DNA from: Mycoplasma miroungirhinis
Lineage (GTDB): Bacteria > Bacillota_I > Bacilli_A > Mycoplasmatales > Metamycoplasmataceae
Assembly (NCBI RefSeq): GCF_013008815.1
Contig: NZ_CP053097.1
Span: 186,001 to 250,000 of the forward strand
Reading direction: 5' to 3'
DNA: 64,000 bases
The notes under the pieces were generated by a model that had not been told where the DNA came from, did no database searches, and was given only the letters and a program-made list of their open reading frames with translations. This document shows, piece after piece, positions 35,462 to 48,023 of the stretch. The position numbers and the translations under genes were made by a program. The stretch's first letter is position 1. Every line of letters begins with the position of its first letter.

Positions 35462-36253
35462 TTATGATACATAATATTGGATTCTATTTTTTTCAATGAT
35501 TTTTTTATCTTTAGACACAAAGTTAAAATCAATTACTAAAAGATTTCTTTCACTTTTAGTTGTGTATTTTACATAATCTTCATTATCAGCTTTTACAATA
35601 TCATAATCTTTTTGAGAAAAAATATTAGGTCTATTTTGATTTGCTATTTTTATAAATCATTGAAACACCGCATTTTTAAATGCTTCAGAACTAAAATAAT
35701 TATCTTGAGTTGAATTGCTATTAGAAATAATATTTTTTAATTCATTTTTATTTTTATTTAATTCTATTTTTAATTGATCATTATTTTCATAATTATAAGA
35801 ACTATTATAAATATTTATTTTTCTATTTTTTATATTAATTTTTTTAAATTTATGTTTTTTATCTTGAATAGATAAATCCACTATTATATTTTCTGCATCA
35901 TTTTCATCATATTTTAAATCTGTAAATGTAATTTCCATATTTTGTTGTTGTCTAGGTGTTAATTTAATATTAACATTTCCGGAAATAAATTTATTTACGG
36001 GTTCATTTGGATTATTTTTTTTTCATATTTGAAAATTATTAAATATTTGTTGTGCAGATTGAATATTATTAAATGATGTAGGACTTAATATTATTTTTTC
36101 TTGGTCTTGTTGATATTCTTTATCTGAGTATTTTTCAATATGAGTTATTTTAGCATTGTAATATACAAAATAAATGACACCAGCAATAGCACTAGAAGAA
36201 AAAAGAGAAATCAAACTTACTCATAAATATTTTTTATTTAATGTTTTTTTCAT
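35462..36253 (-). CDS. Membrane-anchored hypothetical protein
   Basis: 263 residues: MKKTLNKKYLW then a hydrophobic helix (about 11-32, VSLISLFSSSAIAGVIYFVYY) without a lipobox, then an extracellular-looking polar domain. Two in-frame TGA codons encode Trp. The ATG touches the topA stop (TAAATG), so it is probably co-translated with topA, though a functional link is not evident. No family recognised. Confidence 0.72.
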
Positions 36254-38092
36254 TTATTCTGATTTCTTTTTATAAAATGTTCTCTTTTTAGGTGCTGTTT
36301 CGTCTGATTTAGTGAATTTACATTTTGGAAAATTTTCACATCCTATAAATCTTTGACGATTTGATTTATTATGTCTAAATAATAATTTATTGCCACATAA
36401 TGGACATGTTTCACCATTATATTGAATACTTAAAGTGCTAATTTCAATTTTTTTAGATACTTCATCAAATGTTTTTGAAAAACTTTCTCAAAAACTTTCC
36501 ATTAGTTTTTCTTTTCCTTCTTTACCTTTTCCTTCTGCAATTTCATCTAGTTGTTCTTCAACTTTACTTGTATAATCTTCATTTATAATTGTTTTAAAGT
36601 TTGTAACTAATTTTTCAATAATAACTTTACCAAATTCAGTTGGTGTTAAAATATTTTTATTACTTTCTACAAATAAACGTTGTTTAATGACTTTAATTGT
36701 TGTTGCAAAAGTAGAAGGGCGTCCAACTTTAATATTATCTAGTTTTTCTATAAGTTGTCCTTCACTGTATCTTGCTGGTGGTTGTGTTTGTTTTGTTTCA
36801 TGTATATATTTTTTTACTGGTATTTTTGAACCAACTTCGTATTTTGGAATATTTTTTTGTTCTTCATCATTTTCTTTAATTACACTATAACCTTTAAAAA
36901 GAATTTTTGAAAAAGACATTTTATAATTTGATTCATTATCTAAAAGATTATATGAATAAATTTCTCTAACAGGTACACTCATTAGTGACATTAATGTTTT
37001 GTTGTAAATTAATTCATATATGTAAAATAAATAATTATCCAATTGATGTTCTATTTTAGCTTTTTCTGGTGTTAATTCTAAATCAGTTGGTCTAATGGCT
37101 TCATGGGCATCTTGTGAACCTGAAAATCCTTTTACTTGTTTTGCAACATAGTCTTTACCATATTTTTTTTCGATAAATTTTTTTGATGATGATACAAATT
37201 TATCATTCATTCTTGTTGAATCTGTTCTTGGATAAGAAATAAGACCACGTTCAAAAAGTTTTTGTGCCGCATCTTGAACTATTTTTGAAGAATATTTTGC
37301 TTCACGATAAAGTGCTGATTGTTTAAATGGAGTTACTACTGAATCTTTTTTAGTTGATATTTTATATTCTGTAACAGTTAAGAAATTACTTTGAGAATTA
37401 ATTGCTTGAGATGCAATTTCTGATGTTAATCATGTGTTATTATTTTTAAAAACACTAGGTTTTAAATAAAGTTGTGCTGTAACATTATTTTCAATTTCTG
37501 CACTTATTGTTTCATATTGTATAGGTTTAAAATTTTCAATTTCTTTTTCACGATCACAAACTAATTTTAAAGCAATTGATTGAACACGTCCAGCACTTGG
37601 ATTTGTGGGTTGATTTTTGGTAGTTTGTTTCATCAATTTAGATAATTTAAAACCAATAATTCGATCCAACATTCGTCTTGCTTTTTGTGCTTCAACTAAA
37701 TTTTTATTTATTTGTTGAGGATTATCTATTGCATCTAAAATTGCTTGTTTGGTTATTTCATTATAAGTAATTCGGTGATATTTATTTTCTATACCTAAAC
37801 AATCTACTAAATTTTGAGCAATTGATTCACCTTCACGGTCGGGATCAGTTGCAATTAAAACTTCAGAAGATTTTTGGGCTTCTTTTTTTAAATTATCGAT
37901 AACGCTTTTTTTACCTTTTTCAACTTCATATTTAGGTTCTCATGTATCAAAATCAATTCCAAATTGTTCTCTTCCCTTGGTTGACAATTTCAATATATGA
38001 CCTACAGATGCTAAGACCTTGTATTCTGAACCTAAGTACTTTTGAATTGTAGCTTGTTTATTTGGTGATTCGACTATTATTAATTTATACAT
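36254..38092 (-). CDS. topA: DNA topoisomerase I
   Basis: 612 residues. Toprim motif [15 protein letters not shown] and DPDREGE; active-site Tyr in [17 protein letters not shown]. One C-terminal zinc finger (CPLCG...C..C) is retained, fewer than in E. coli. Relaxes negative supercoils. The TGA-coded Trp residues split it in a standard-code reading. ATG at 38092. Confidence 0.95.
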
Positions 38093-38201
38093 AATATAAA
38101 TATTATTATATTTGGAGTATTTTTTGTTAAAAAAAGAAAAAATAAAATAGCTTAACTAAATAGCTATTTCTTTTTTTTATCTAAAAACAAACATTAAATT
38201 A

Positions 38202-38558
38202 TTATTTTGTGTTTTTAATTTCTTTAAGTCTTGCAGCTTTACCTTTAAGATTTCTCATGTAAAATAATTTAGCTCTACGAACTTTATTTTTACGAGTGAT
38301 TTCAACGTGTGAAATTAAAGGAGAATTATATTTAAATACACGTTCAACACCAATTCCATAACTATTTTTACGAACTGTGAAGTTTTTAGCAGTTCCTTCT
38401 CCACTTAAAGCGATAATTAAACCTTCAAATACTTGAATACGTTCTTTATCCCCTTCTTTAATTCTTACATGAACTCTAACGTTGTATCCAACTTTTAATT
38501 CAGGTAAGTCATTTCTAATTTGTTTTTGTTCTGCTAATTCAATTAATTTATTTCTCAT
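38202..38558 (-). CDS. rplS: Ribosomal protein L19
   Basis: 118 residues. [11 protein letters not shown] start and motif [20 protein letters not shown] are standard bL19. ATG 38558 has AAAGGA upstream; a longer TTG start at 38573 is rejected. Last gene of rpsP-trmD-rplS; its start overlaps the trmD stop by 11 bases. Confidence 0.95.
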   Translation of the reverse strand: MRNKLIELAEQKQIRNDLPELKVGYNVRVHVRIKEGDKERIQVFEGLIIALSGEGTAKNFTVRKNSYGIGVERVFKYNSPLISHVEITRKNKVRRAKLFYMRNLKGKAARLKEIKNTK

Positions 38559-39222
38559 TTTTAATCCTTTCAATAAGATCTGGTCTATTTTTTAAAGTTT
38601 TTTGATATTTTGCTTTATCTCTTCACTCTTTTATTTTTGCATGATTTCCATTTAATAATACTTCAGGAACTTTGAAACCTTTATATTCACTTGGTCTTGT
38701 ATATTGCGGAAAATCTAATAATCCATCACCTTCAAAACTTTCTTCTAAGTGGGAATTTTCTCTAATTACACCAGGTGTTAATCTTGCAATTGCATCAGTT
38801 ATTAACATAGCAGGAATTTCTCCTCCAGTTAAAACATAATCACCAACACTAATTTCTTCATCAACAAAATTTAAAATTCTTTCATCAAAACCTTCGTAAT
38901 GACCTGCAATTAATGTAATTTCATCAAGTTTTGCAAATTCACGAGCCATTTTTTGAGTAAAAGTTTTACCTTGGGGACTTAATAGAATTTTTTTACCTCC
39001 AACCGTTTGCAATGCTAATTCTATTGGTTCAACTTGTAAAAGCATTCCTTGTCCTCCACCATAAACTTTATCATCAACTTTTTTATGTTTTTCAGTTGAA
39101 AATTCTCGTCAATTTATTACATTTATACTTATATGTCCTAATTCAATTGCTTTTTTCATAATTGAAAGTGTTTTAAAATTTTCAAAGTATTCTGGAAATA
39201 AAGTCAAAATATTGAATTTCAT
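38548..39222 (-). CDS. trmD: tRNA (guanine-N1-)-methyltransferase TrmD
   Basis: 224 residues. [51 protein letters not shown] and the trefoil-knot SAM-binding segment [12 protein letters not shown] identify TrmD. It makes m1G37, which prevents +1 frameshifting. TGA codons encode the Trp near both ends. Operon position after rpsP is classical. Confidence 0.96.
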
Positions 39223-39224
39223 AC

Positions 39225-39485
39225 TTATTTACTACGATTTTTTGTGTAATTTTGATAGAAATTATTAGTTTTCAAAAGTGTTCTAACTGTATCACTAACT
39301 TGTGCACCTTGATTTAGTCATTTTGTTATTAATTCTTCATTTAATTTAATTTCTTTACTATGTGGATTGTAGAATCCTACTTCTTCAATAAAACGTCCAT
39401 CACGTGGTGAACGTGAGTCTGCTACAATTATTTTATAAATGGCATTAAATTTTTTACCATTTCTTTTTAATCTTAATTTAACCAT
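39225..39485 (-). CDS. rpsP: Ribosomal protein S16
   Basis: 86 residues: [41 protein letters not shown] is diagnostic for bS16, and one Trp is TGA. AAAGGA lies upstream. It leads the operon and ends 2 bases before trmD. Confidence 0.96.
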
Positions 39486-39582
39486 TGTGGTCCTTTCTTT
39501 TGTATGTTTTTGGATAGTAATAATATTTTACCACAAAATTTTCAATGTAAAGCAAAAATGCTTGACACTTATTAGATAAATA

Positions 39583-39604
39583 AAAAAAGTCGATTATGAC
39601 TTCT
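39583..39604 (-). terminator. Terminator at the end of hpt
   Basis: AAGTC-ATAATC-GACTT hairpin read on the minus strand, followed by T7. The hpt stop codon lies inside the loop. Confidence 0.65.
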
Positions 39605-40145
39605 TTATTAATTCAGGTTTTAAAGTTCCAATGTAAGGGATATTTCTCATTTTTTCATTTCAGTCAAAACCAAAACCGACTATAAATACATTAGGAACAA
39701 CAAAACCACAATTATCAACTTTAAAATCGTTTTGTCTTCCTGCTGGTTTATCTAATAATGTAAGAACTTTTAATGATTTTGGATTTCTACTTTTTAAAAT
39801 ATCAATTGTTTTTGATATAGTTCTACCTGTATCAACTATATCTTCTATAACTAAAACATCTTTGTTTTCAATGTCATTTGCTAAATCTAATAAAACTTTA
39901 ACAGAACCAGAAGATTTTGTACCCCCGTTATAAGAACTAATAGTTATAAAATCTAATATAAAATCAACATTAATATTTTTAATTAGTTGTGCTAAAAATG
40001 GAATACAACCTTTTAAAATTCCCACAATAATTAAATCATTTGAATTTTTATATGTTTCATTTACTCAGTTACTTAATTCTTTTATTCTTGTTTCTAACTG
40101 TTCTTGTGAAAATAAAATTTTATCCATTCTACTATCTATTTGCAT
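39594..40145 (-). CDS. hpt: Hypoxanthine phosphoribosyltransferase
   Basis: 183 residues. Motif VGILKGCIPFLAQL, flexible loop SSYNGG and the PRPP-binding VLVIEDIVDTGRT define a purine phosphoribosyltransferase. Salvages hypoxanthine/guanine, essential in an organism without de novo purine synthesis. The N terminus includes a TGA Trp that hides the first 43 residues in a standard-code reading. ATG at 40145. It follows dnk by 2 bases. Confidence 0.92.
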
Positions 40146-40147
40146 TT

Positions 40148-40810
40148 TTATTCCTCATTTAATTGTCTTGCTTGTTGATCAATTATTTCAATAACCTTTT
40201 CACTTAATTCTTTTTCATTTAAATCGTTTGCATCAATAACAATATGATTTAATTTAAATTTAGTAACAAGTTCTAAAAAGAATTCATAATAATGTTTGTG
40301 TAATGTTTTAAAATATTCAACATTTTTATCTCAGTTATCTACTTCAGTTTCTCTTCCTCGTTTAAAAATACGTTTTTTAAATGTTTCAAAATTAATATCT
40401 AAAAATATTGCAAGATCTGGTAATTCTTCATTTGTTATTAACTTTTGAAATAAAGCATCATAAGCTTCTAAATATTTGTTAGGTTTATCTTTTAAAATAA
40501 TTTTCGCAAAAATATAATGTTCAATACTAAATCTATCTAAAAAGATGTGGTCTTTTGTAATATCTAAATTTTGCGTTTTATATTCTTGTAAAATATCTGC
40601 AAATTTTGCTGAATGATTTTCTACTATATATGATTGAAAACCGATTGTAAGATTAGGTTTCTTTTCATATAATCATTTTAAAAAAGTATTAAAAACTTCA
40701 TCATCTTCTTCAAATTCATGTAACATTTTCGAAGTTTTGTAATGTTTATGTAATTTTTCTGATAAACTAGTTTTTCCACTTGCGATCATTCCACTTATTC
40801 CAATAATCAT
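40148..40810 (-). CDS. Deoxynucleoside kinase
   Basis: 220 residues. P-loop GMIASGKTS near the N terminus, then FLDRFSIEHYIFA (DRS-type motif) and RGRETEVDNW. Matches the dCK/dGK family. The exact deoxynucleoside cannot be set. Pairs with hpt in salvage. Two TGA Trp codons. GGAGG precedes the ATG strongly. Stop to hpt ATG gap is 2 bases. Confidence 0.87.
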
Positions 40811-40896
40811 TTTTATCCCTCCTTTATTTTTGTTTTTTATTTTACTAAAAATTTTTAATTTTATAAAAATAAATTTTATTTTTAATAAGTATTTTT

Positions 40897-40962
40897 TAAA
40901 AAACTCCTTTTTGTATTAACATCTAATTTTTTTAGAATTTAACACATATAAGGAGTTTTTTC
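40897..40962 (-). terminator. Long-loop terminator-like inverted repeat after greA
   Basis: Arms of about 12 bp (AAAAAACTCCTT / AAGGAGTTTTTT) are separated by about 41 bases holding a weaker hairpin (TCTAAAAAAATTAGA). T-rich on the minus strand. It terminates the greA operon. Confidence 0.6.
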
Positions 40963-40964
40963 AA

Positions 40965-41438
40965 TTAATTAATTTTTTTAATTATAATTTCATATTTTTT
41001 ATCTACATCAACTTCCACTTGATCTCCAACTTTATGACCTAAAAGAGCTCTTGCTAGTGGACTATTGTTAGAAATTTTTTGTTCAAAAGGATTTGCTTCT
41101 AGTGAACCTACAATTTGTATTGTTTTAGTAATAGATTTATCATTTTTCATTTGAAATGTGACAGTTGATCCAATTTGAGCAATTGATTTTACTGAACTTT
41201 GATCAATGATTTCATAATTATCTAAAATATGTTGAATTTCAGTAATTCTTGCTTCAATTTGTCCTTGTTTTTCTCTTGCTGCATCATATTCAGCATTTTC
41301 TGATAGATCACCTTGACTACGAGCATCACGAATTTCTTCAATAACTTGTGGTCTAATGACATTTTGTAGATGTTCTAATTCTTTTTTATACTCTTCTAAT
41401 GATTGTTGAGTTAAATAAATTTTATCTGCATTATTCAT
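40965..41438 (-). CDS. greA: Transcription elongation factor GreA
   Basis: 157 residues. The N-terminal coiled coil carries the acidic tip (GDLSENAEYDAAREKQ) that restarts backtracked polymerase; the C-terminal FKBP-like domain is LARALLGHKVGDQVEV. AAAGGA lies upstream. Its start overlaps the previous gene by 8 bases. Confidence 0.95.
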   Translation of the reverse strand: MNNADKIYLTQQSLEEYKKELEHLQNVIRPQVIEEIRDARSQGDLSENAEYDAAREKQGQIEARITEIQHILDNYEIIDQSSVKSIAQIGSTVTFQMKNDKSITKTIQIVGSLEANPFEQKISNNSPLARALLGHKVGDQVEVDVDKKYEIIIKKIN

Positions 41439-42138
41439 ATTGTGTCCTTTTGTGATAATTTGTGATTAAAATCAAATTAAATGATTTTATTTTATTTTTT
41501 TCAAATTTATATGTTTTTTTGTCATAAAGATAATTCAAAATATCATTTACTTCTTTTTTATTGTATTTATTATATAAGAAAATACACATTCCTTTATCAT
41601 TTAAAAAATTTAAGTTTTTTTCTAAATAATTTATAGCATCTGATTCTTGATTTAATAAAATAATCATATCATTTTTTGTATCTAATTGTTTCTTATAAAT
41701 AAAATCATTGCTGTTATTATTTGTTATTGTAATGAATTTAGTATTTGTACTTAGTGAAATGGTTTTAGCAAAGTAATTATCATATTTATCATCAATAAAA
41801 ACACTTGTAAAATTATTGACAATAAAAGTATTTAATAAAAAAGCAGTAAGAATAGGATTTGCTAAAGGATTAGTAGTTTCTTTTTCTAGATTAGTAATAA
41901 TAGTTCCAAAATTTTTATTATTTTCTGAAGCTTTTAATAAAATTTCATTTTCTTGGTCTAAAAAGTATTTTTCTTTGATTTTTTTAACTTTTTTATGTAA
42001 ATAAATATAAGTAAATAATCCAATAAAAAAGACAACAAAAACTGAAATAAGTAAAATGATTTTTCAAGCAGGCCAAGATGTATTTGGGATTTCTTCATTT
42101 GTTTTAAATAATATTGTATTATTCAGTGATAATTTCAT
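41431..42138 (-). CDS. Membrane-anchored protein, possible methyltransferase
   Basis: 235 residues: one transmembrane helix (about 21-46) near the N terminus, then a globular domain with VFIDDKYDNYFAKTISLSTNTKFITIT and NDMIILLNQESDAINYLEKN. The pattern faintly resembles a Rossmann methyltransferase lacking a clear Gly-rich loop. From memory mycoplasmas have a similar BC85_0335 family; unverified. The start ATG 42138 overlaps the DUF1292 gene by 20 bases. TGA Trp codons near the start mask it. Confidence 0.6.
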
Positions 42139-42376
42139 TATTTTCTAAAAAATCATTAAATACTTCTTCAACGATTTCCCACTCATCTTCTGGAATTTCT
42201 ATATATATGTCATTTTGTTTTTTTAAACCAACAACAGTTTCTAAATCTGCTAATACACCTAATAAATATGTATCGCCATTTTCTTCAAAATCAAATAAAA
42301 TAGTAATTTCTGTTTCTTTACCATTATCATCTTGAATAGTGATTTTTCTTGTTTTATCATTTAAATTTATTTGCAT
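42119..42376 (-). CDS. DUF1292 family protein (YrzB-like)
   Basis: 85 residues, acidic, with LFDFEENGDTYLLGV and PEDEWEIVEEVFNDF. Similar small acidic proteins sit next to ruvX and alaS in Firmicutes (yrzB), so the context supports the call. Function unknown. No membrane segment. Confidence 0.82.
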   Translation of the reverse strand: MQINLNDKTRKITIQDDNGKETEITILFDFEENGDTYLLGVLADLETVVGLKKQNDIYIEIPEDEWEIVEEVFNDFLENNEIITE

Positions 42377-42378
42377 AA

Positions 42379-42804
42379 TTATTTTTTAAAATGGTAGTTT
42401 AAATAATCTTCTAAAATTAATTGAGCTGCCAATTTATCCTTTACTCCTTTTCTTTTTTTTCTTTTAAATCCAGCTTCTATTAAAATATTTTCAGCTGCTA
42501 TTGTTGAACCGTATTCATTTACTAAAACAACATCTAAATGAAACTTATTTTCAAGCATTTTTTGAAAATTTTCTACCATTTCAGTTCGCTCTGATTTAGT
42601 TCCATTACTTCTTAAGGGATGACCTAAAATTAATGTATCAATATTTTTATATTGTATTAAATATTCATTTATTTTAGCTATTACTGCTTGAAAATTATTT
42701 TCTTTAAAACGAAAGTTTTCAAGTCCTGTTACGATGATATTATCATCATCGGTAATTGCAAAACCGCAAGTTCTTGTTCCTAGATCAAGGGCTAATTTGC
42801 GCAT
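42379..42804 (-). CDS. ruvX: YqgF/RuvX-like RNase H-fold nuclease
   Basis: 141 residues. [17 protein letters not shown] is the YqgF metal-binding start; ILGHPLRSNGTKSERT and the late VLVNEYGSTIAAENIL follow. Family work links it to 16S rRNA maturation or Holliday junctions. Overlaps alaS by 13 bases, keeping the usual alaS-yqgF-yrzB order. Confidence 0.93.
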   Translation of the reverse strand: MRKLALDLGTRTCGFAITDDDNIIVTGLENFRFKENNFQAVIAKINEYLIQYKNIDTLILGHPLRSNGTKSERTEMVENFQKMLENKFHLDVVLVNEYGSTIAAENILIEAGFKRKKRKGVKDKLAAQLILEDYLNYHFKK

Positions 42805-45467
42805 AATATATCTTCTTTAATGTTTTTAAATAATTCATCAGTTGTAAGATTTGTTACAAAACTTCCTTGACTTACAATTGTATTTCCTCCACCTTTCCCT
42901 TGATATTTTGTTAATATTAGTTTTAAAATATCATTAGAATTGTAGATTTTTGATGCAACTACAACAAAACATTTATTGTTTTCTAAATTTATTGTAACAA
43001 CAAGCACATCATTAAATTTTTCTCTTAGTTCAACTGCTGTTTTTTTTGTATCTTGTATATTTTTTACTTCTAATAAGATAGTTTGTTTGTTATTTATACT
43101 TTCAGGTTTAATACCTTCTAAATTAATAGTTGTATTTTGAGACTGTTTAAATAAAATTTTAAATTCATCTCTTACTTTAGTTTCTAATTGTTTTAATAAA
43201 TCAATTTCATTTTCTAAATCTCGATTTGATTGGTTTAAGTTAATATCTGGTAATTTTACATTGTAATTTTGATCTAATTCTTGATTTTTTAAAATAATTG
43301 ATTTAACTATTTCTTGATATTTTTTAATTTCGTTTAATAAATAATTTCTTACTAATTTAGTTGAAGTAATAACTCTTAAACGATATATTCCTGTTCCTTT
43401 ATTTTCTACACCAACAATTTTAAAGTCTTCAATAAATGCTGTATTAGGTGAGTGTGTTCCTCCACATAAATCTTTTGTTATTGGATCAAAAACTACAACT
43501 CTAACAGCTGATTGATCGTGATATTCATTTTCTTCAATTGTCATAAAAGCCCCTAATTCATTAGCTTCTTTAATTGACATAATTTTATATTCTCTTTTAA
43601 CATTATCTTTAATGTATTGATGCATTATGTTTTCAATGTTTTTAATTTCTTGAATTGTTGGTTTTTTATCATGTGGAAAGTCAAATGTAAAATATTCAGG
43701 CATTATACTTGAACCTAATTGTTCTATTTTTTCATCTTGATAAGTTTGTCTTAATGCACTAAACATAATATGAGTAGAACTATGATTTCTCATATAACCT
43801 TCTCTTGCTTGCTCATTAACAAAACAATCCACTGGCATATTTACTTGAATTCTACCTTTTATTTTATGAATATGATTTCAGTATTTATCTTTAAAAACAT
43901 CTAATACTTCAAGTTCATTTTCTGATTGCTTAATGATTCCAAAATCATGGAATTGTCCACCACTAGTTGCATAAAAAGGAGTTTTATCTAAAACTAAGTA
44001 TGAAATTTCTTGGTCACTATTAGTTTGTTCAATTTCTTCAAAATCATTTAATAAATAAAGTATTGAAGCATTTTTATGAGTTGTTTCTTCATAACCTGTA
44101 AAATCACTAACTTTGTTTGTAATGATGTCTAAACTGCTAATTACTTTTTCCATTGCATTAGAAACATTACTTCTTGATTTTTGTTTATGAATTTCTAAAT
44201 AATTATTAAAGTCATTTAAGTCAATTTGAAGATTTTTTTCTGCTAATATTTCATTTGTAAGTTCAATAGGAAAACCATAAGTATCAAACATTTTGAACGC
44301 AATTTCAGTAGAAATATGACCATTTTTTTCAATTTCTTTTTCAAGAAGTTTTTCACCTTGATTAATAGTTTTGGAAAATAATATTTCTTCATCTTTAATA
44401 ATATTTGCTACTTTTGTGACATCAATATCATAAATTAATGATTGTTTTGTTACATCAACTAATTTATATAAAAATGCATCTTCTTTAATTCCTAATTTTA
44501 AAACTGAACGATATGAACGACGAATTAATCTACGAATAATGTATCCACGACCTACATTTGAAGGTTTTACACCATCATTTATAGCATTTACACATGCTCT
44601 AATATGATCTGCAATAATTTTAAATTGAGTATTTATTTTTGCTTGTTGAACATCTTTTGTAAAATAATTGTTCATATCATATTTATAATCTGTATATTTT
44701 TCAATTTCTTTAATAATTATTTGAAATAAATCAGTATCGAAATTAGTAGGTACATCTTGTAAAATACTTGAAATTCTTTCTAAACCAGCTCCAGTATCAA
44801 TGTTTTTATGGGTAAGTTCAGTGTAATTATTTTCACCATCATTATTAAATTGACTAAATACAATATTTCATATTTCAATAAAACGATCATTTTCAATATC
44901 TCCTTTAATTAATTCAATACCTCTTGAATCGTATTTTGAACCTCTGTCAAAGAAAATTTCAGTATCTGGTCCACAAGGTCCTTGTCCTACGTCTCAGAAA
45001 TTAGTATCTCTATTTCCTTTTATTAAATGATCTTGAGAAATACCTAAATTTAATCAATAATTATAAGTATCCATATCTTCTTCAAAATATGTTATATAAA
45101 TATCGTTTTTTGAAAATTCTAATCTTTTAAAAATAAATTCATATGCAAATTCAATTGCTTCTTTTTTAAAGTAATCACCAATACTAAAATTTCCTAGCAT
45201 TTCAAAAAAAGTATGATGTCTTGTTGTAATTCCAACATTTTCTATATCATTTGTTCGAATTGATTTTTGTGAATTAGTTATTCTTGGATGTGGAGGTATT
45301 TTTTTACCACTAAAATAATCTTTTAAAGTAGCTACACCACTATTAATTCATAAAAGTGAAGGGTCATTTACTGGTATTAGACTTTTAGATTCAACAACTA
45401 AGTGATCTTTAGATTTAAAAAAGTCCAATCATAATTGTCTTATTTCTTTTGAAGTTAGTTTTTTCAT
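42792..45467 (-). CDS. alaS: Alanyl-tRNA synthetase
   Basis: 891 residues. Class II core with RTNDIENVG and GAGLER. The editing domain has HSSTH and CGGTHSPNT zinc ligands. The C-terminal C-Ala segment is present. TGA Trp codons at several places split the gene in the standard code. AGGAAT precedes the ATG, and the mnmA stop is one base upstream. Confidence 0.96.
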
Positions 45468-45468
45468 G

Positions 45469-46605
<1,137 letters not shown>

Positions 46606-46640
46606 TTATTATTTTAATTTTACTTTAAAAAAGCTTAAAA

Positions 46641-46669
46641 ATAAAAAAATAGATAGCAAGTACTATCTA
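46641..46669 (-). terminator. Terminator after rplT
   Basis: AGATAG-TACTTG-CTATCT hairpin followed by AT7 on the minus strand. Confidence 0.75.
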
Positions 46670-46679
46670 CTAGAATTAA

Positions 46680-47033
46680 TTAATTTAAAGCCTTTTTAGC
46701 TTGTTTTACTAATTCTTCAAATGTTTGTGGATAATTAATTGCTAATTCACTTAGCATTTTTCTATTCACTTGAATATTTGATTTTTTTAATCCATCAATT
46801 AAACGTGAATATGAAATTCCTAATGGTCTTGCTGCTGCATTAATACGAGCTATTCATAATTTTCTAAAATCACGTTTTACTTGTTTTCTATCTCTAAATG
46901 CATATGTTCATGATTTAACAACTGCTTGTTTAGCTACTTTATACCCTATTGATTTGTGTCCTCAGTATCCTTTAGCTAATTTTAGTCATTTGTTACGTCT
47001 TGCTCTTGTAACTGTTCCACCTTTTACACGCAT
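46680..47033 (-). CDS. rplT: Ribosomal protein L20
   Basis: 117 residues: [28 protein letters not shown] and [23 protein letters not shown] are diagnostic for bL20. Four Trp codons are TGA, which hides the gene in the standard code. AAAGGA precedes the ATG. In Firmicutes L20 represses this operon through the leader RNA. Confidence 0.96.
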
Positions 47034-47054
47034 ATTAAATCCTTTCTATTTCTA

Positions 47055-47243
47055 TTATATTAATTCTTTTAATCTTTTGTAATCTGATTTAGCCATTAAA
47101 CCTGATTTACGTGATTGTCTTTTTTGTTTTGTTGTTTTATTTTGAGCTAAGTGTGAACGATATGCATTTCCACGTTTAATTTTTCCTGATGCTGTGACTT
47201 TAATACGTTTTTTTAAAGCACTTTTAGTTTTCATTTTAGGCAT
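47055..47243 (-). CDS. rpmI: Ribosomal protein L35
   Basis: 62 residues: [31 protein letters not shown] is standard bL35. GGAG precedes the ATG. Overlaps the infC stop by 8 bases. Confidence 0.95.
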   Translation of the reverse strand: MPKMKTKSALKKRIKVTASGKIKRGNAYRSHLAQNKTTKQKRQSRKSGLMAKSDYKRLKELI

Positions 47244-47847
47244 TTGTATCTCCTTTATTGTTTGTGTCTTTATTTTTTTCTAGTTGTAACACTTTCTTTT
47301 TATCTTTTTCTATATACATATCTAAGAAACGATCATTTACTAATGTTGCTTCTTTAGAAATTTTTGCAACATCTTCTACATATGAATAAAATTTATTAAG
47401 AACTTCTTGACCTATTTCAGGACGAGTCATTTCTCTTCCTCTAAATTTTAAACTTACTTTAACTCTATCACCATCGATCAAAAATTCTTTAGCTTTTCTT
47501 GCTTTTGTTTGTAAATCGTGATCTCCAATATTAACAGTTAATCTAACTTCACGATTTATTGTTACAGCTTGTTTTTCTTTTGTTTCTTTGGCTTTTTTCT
47601 TTCTTTCGTATTTAAATTTACCGTAATCTAATATTTTAGTTATTGGTTTATTATTTGCAATTGAAATTAAAACTAAATCCATTTTATCGTTTTTAGCCAT
47701 TTCAATAGCTTCTTTTTTATCTAAAACACCAATTTGTTCTCCATTTGAATTTAATACAAATACTTTTTTGTATGGTATATCATTATTTAAAACATGTTCA
47801 CTTTTTGGTCTTTTATCTTTTTGAAATTGTTTTTGATTTGATTGTAT
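47236..47847 (-). CDS. infC: Translation initiation factor IF-3
   Basis: 203 residues from an ATA codon at 47845-47847. AAGGAG lies 7 bases upstream, and no in-frame ATG, GTG or TTG is available until Met50. A start there would delete the conserved N-terminal domain ([29 protein letters not shown]). IF-3 genes elsewhere use rare starts, as in the E. coli AUU. The [11 protein letters not shown] and C-terminal [11 protein letters not shown] motifs are present. A Lys/Asn-rich tail extends the end. Confidence 0.9.
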   Translation of the reverse strand: MQSNQKQFQKDKRPKSEHVLNNDIPYKKVFVLNSNGEQIGVLDKKEAIEMAKNDKMDLVLISIANNKPITKILDYGKFKYERKKKAKETKEKQAVTINREVRLTVNIGDHDLQTKARKAKEFLIDGDRVKVSLKFRGREMTRPEIGQEVLNKFYSYVEDVAKISKEATLVNDRFLDMYIEKDKKKVLQLEKNKDTNNKGDTNA

Positions 47848-47862
47848 AAGTATCTCCTTAAT

Positions 47863-47990
47863 AAATAAAAAAAGTGGTTTTATCCACTTCTCACTACAAT
47901 ATGTAAAAACATAGTAGCAACCCGATCTTTAAATAGACCAAGGTGAGAAATGAATCTTCTTTTTGCTTTTAATGCTTCTACATTTTAACA
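47863..47990 (-). promoter_or_regulatory. infC operon leader with attenuator (L20-leader type)
   Basis: On the minus strand: a -10 TAAAAT near 47985-47990, then a leader holding a terminator AAGTGG-ATAAAA-CCACTT (47872-47889) followed by T7, just before the infC ribosome binding site. GTGAGAA (47888-47894 as read on the minus strand) can instead pair with TTCTCAC (47943-47949). Pairing would take up the base of the terminator stem. Regulation by L20 is inferred from Firmicutes. Confidence 0.65.
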
Positions 47991-48023
47991 TATTTTTATT
48001 TTAATGATAAAAATTTTTGATTT

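Noticed and set aside
41816-42335. Plus-strand ORFs opposite the minus operon
   Set aside because: Shadows of the minus-strand genes with low-complexity hydrophobic translation and no ribosome binding site.
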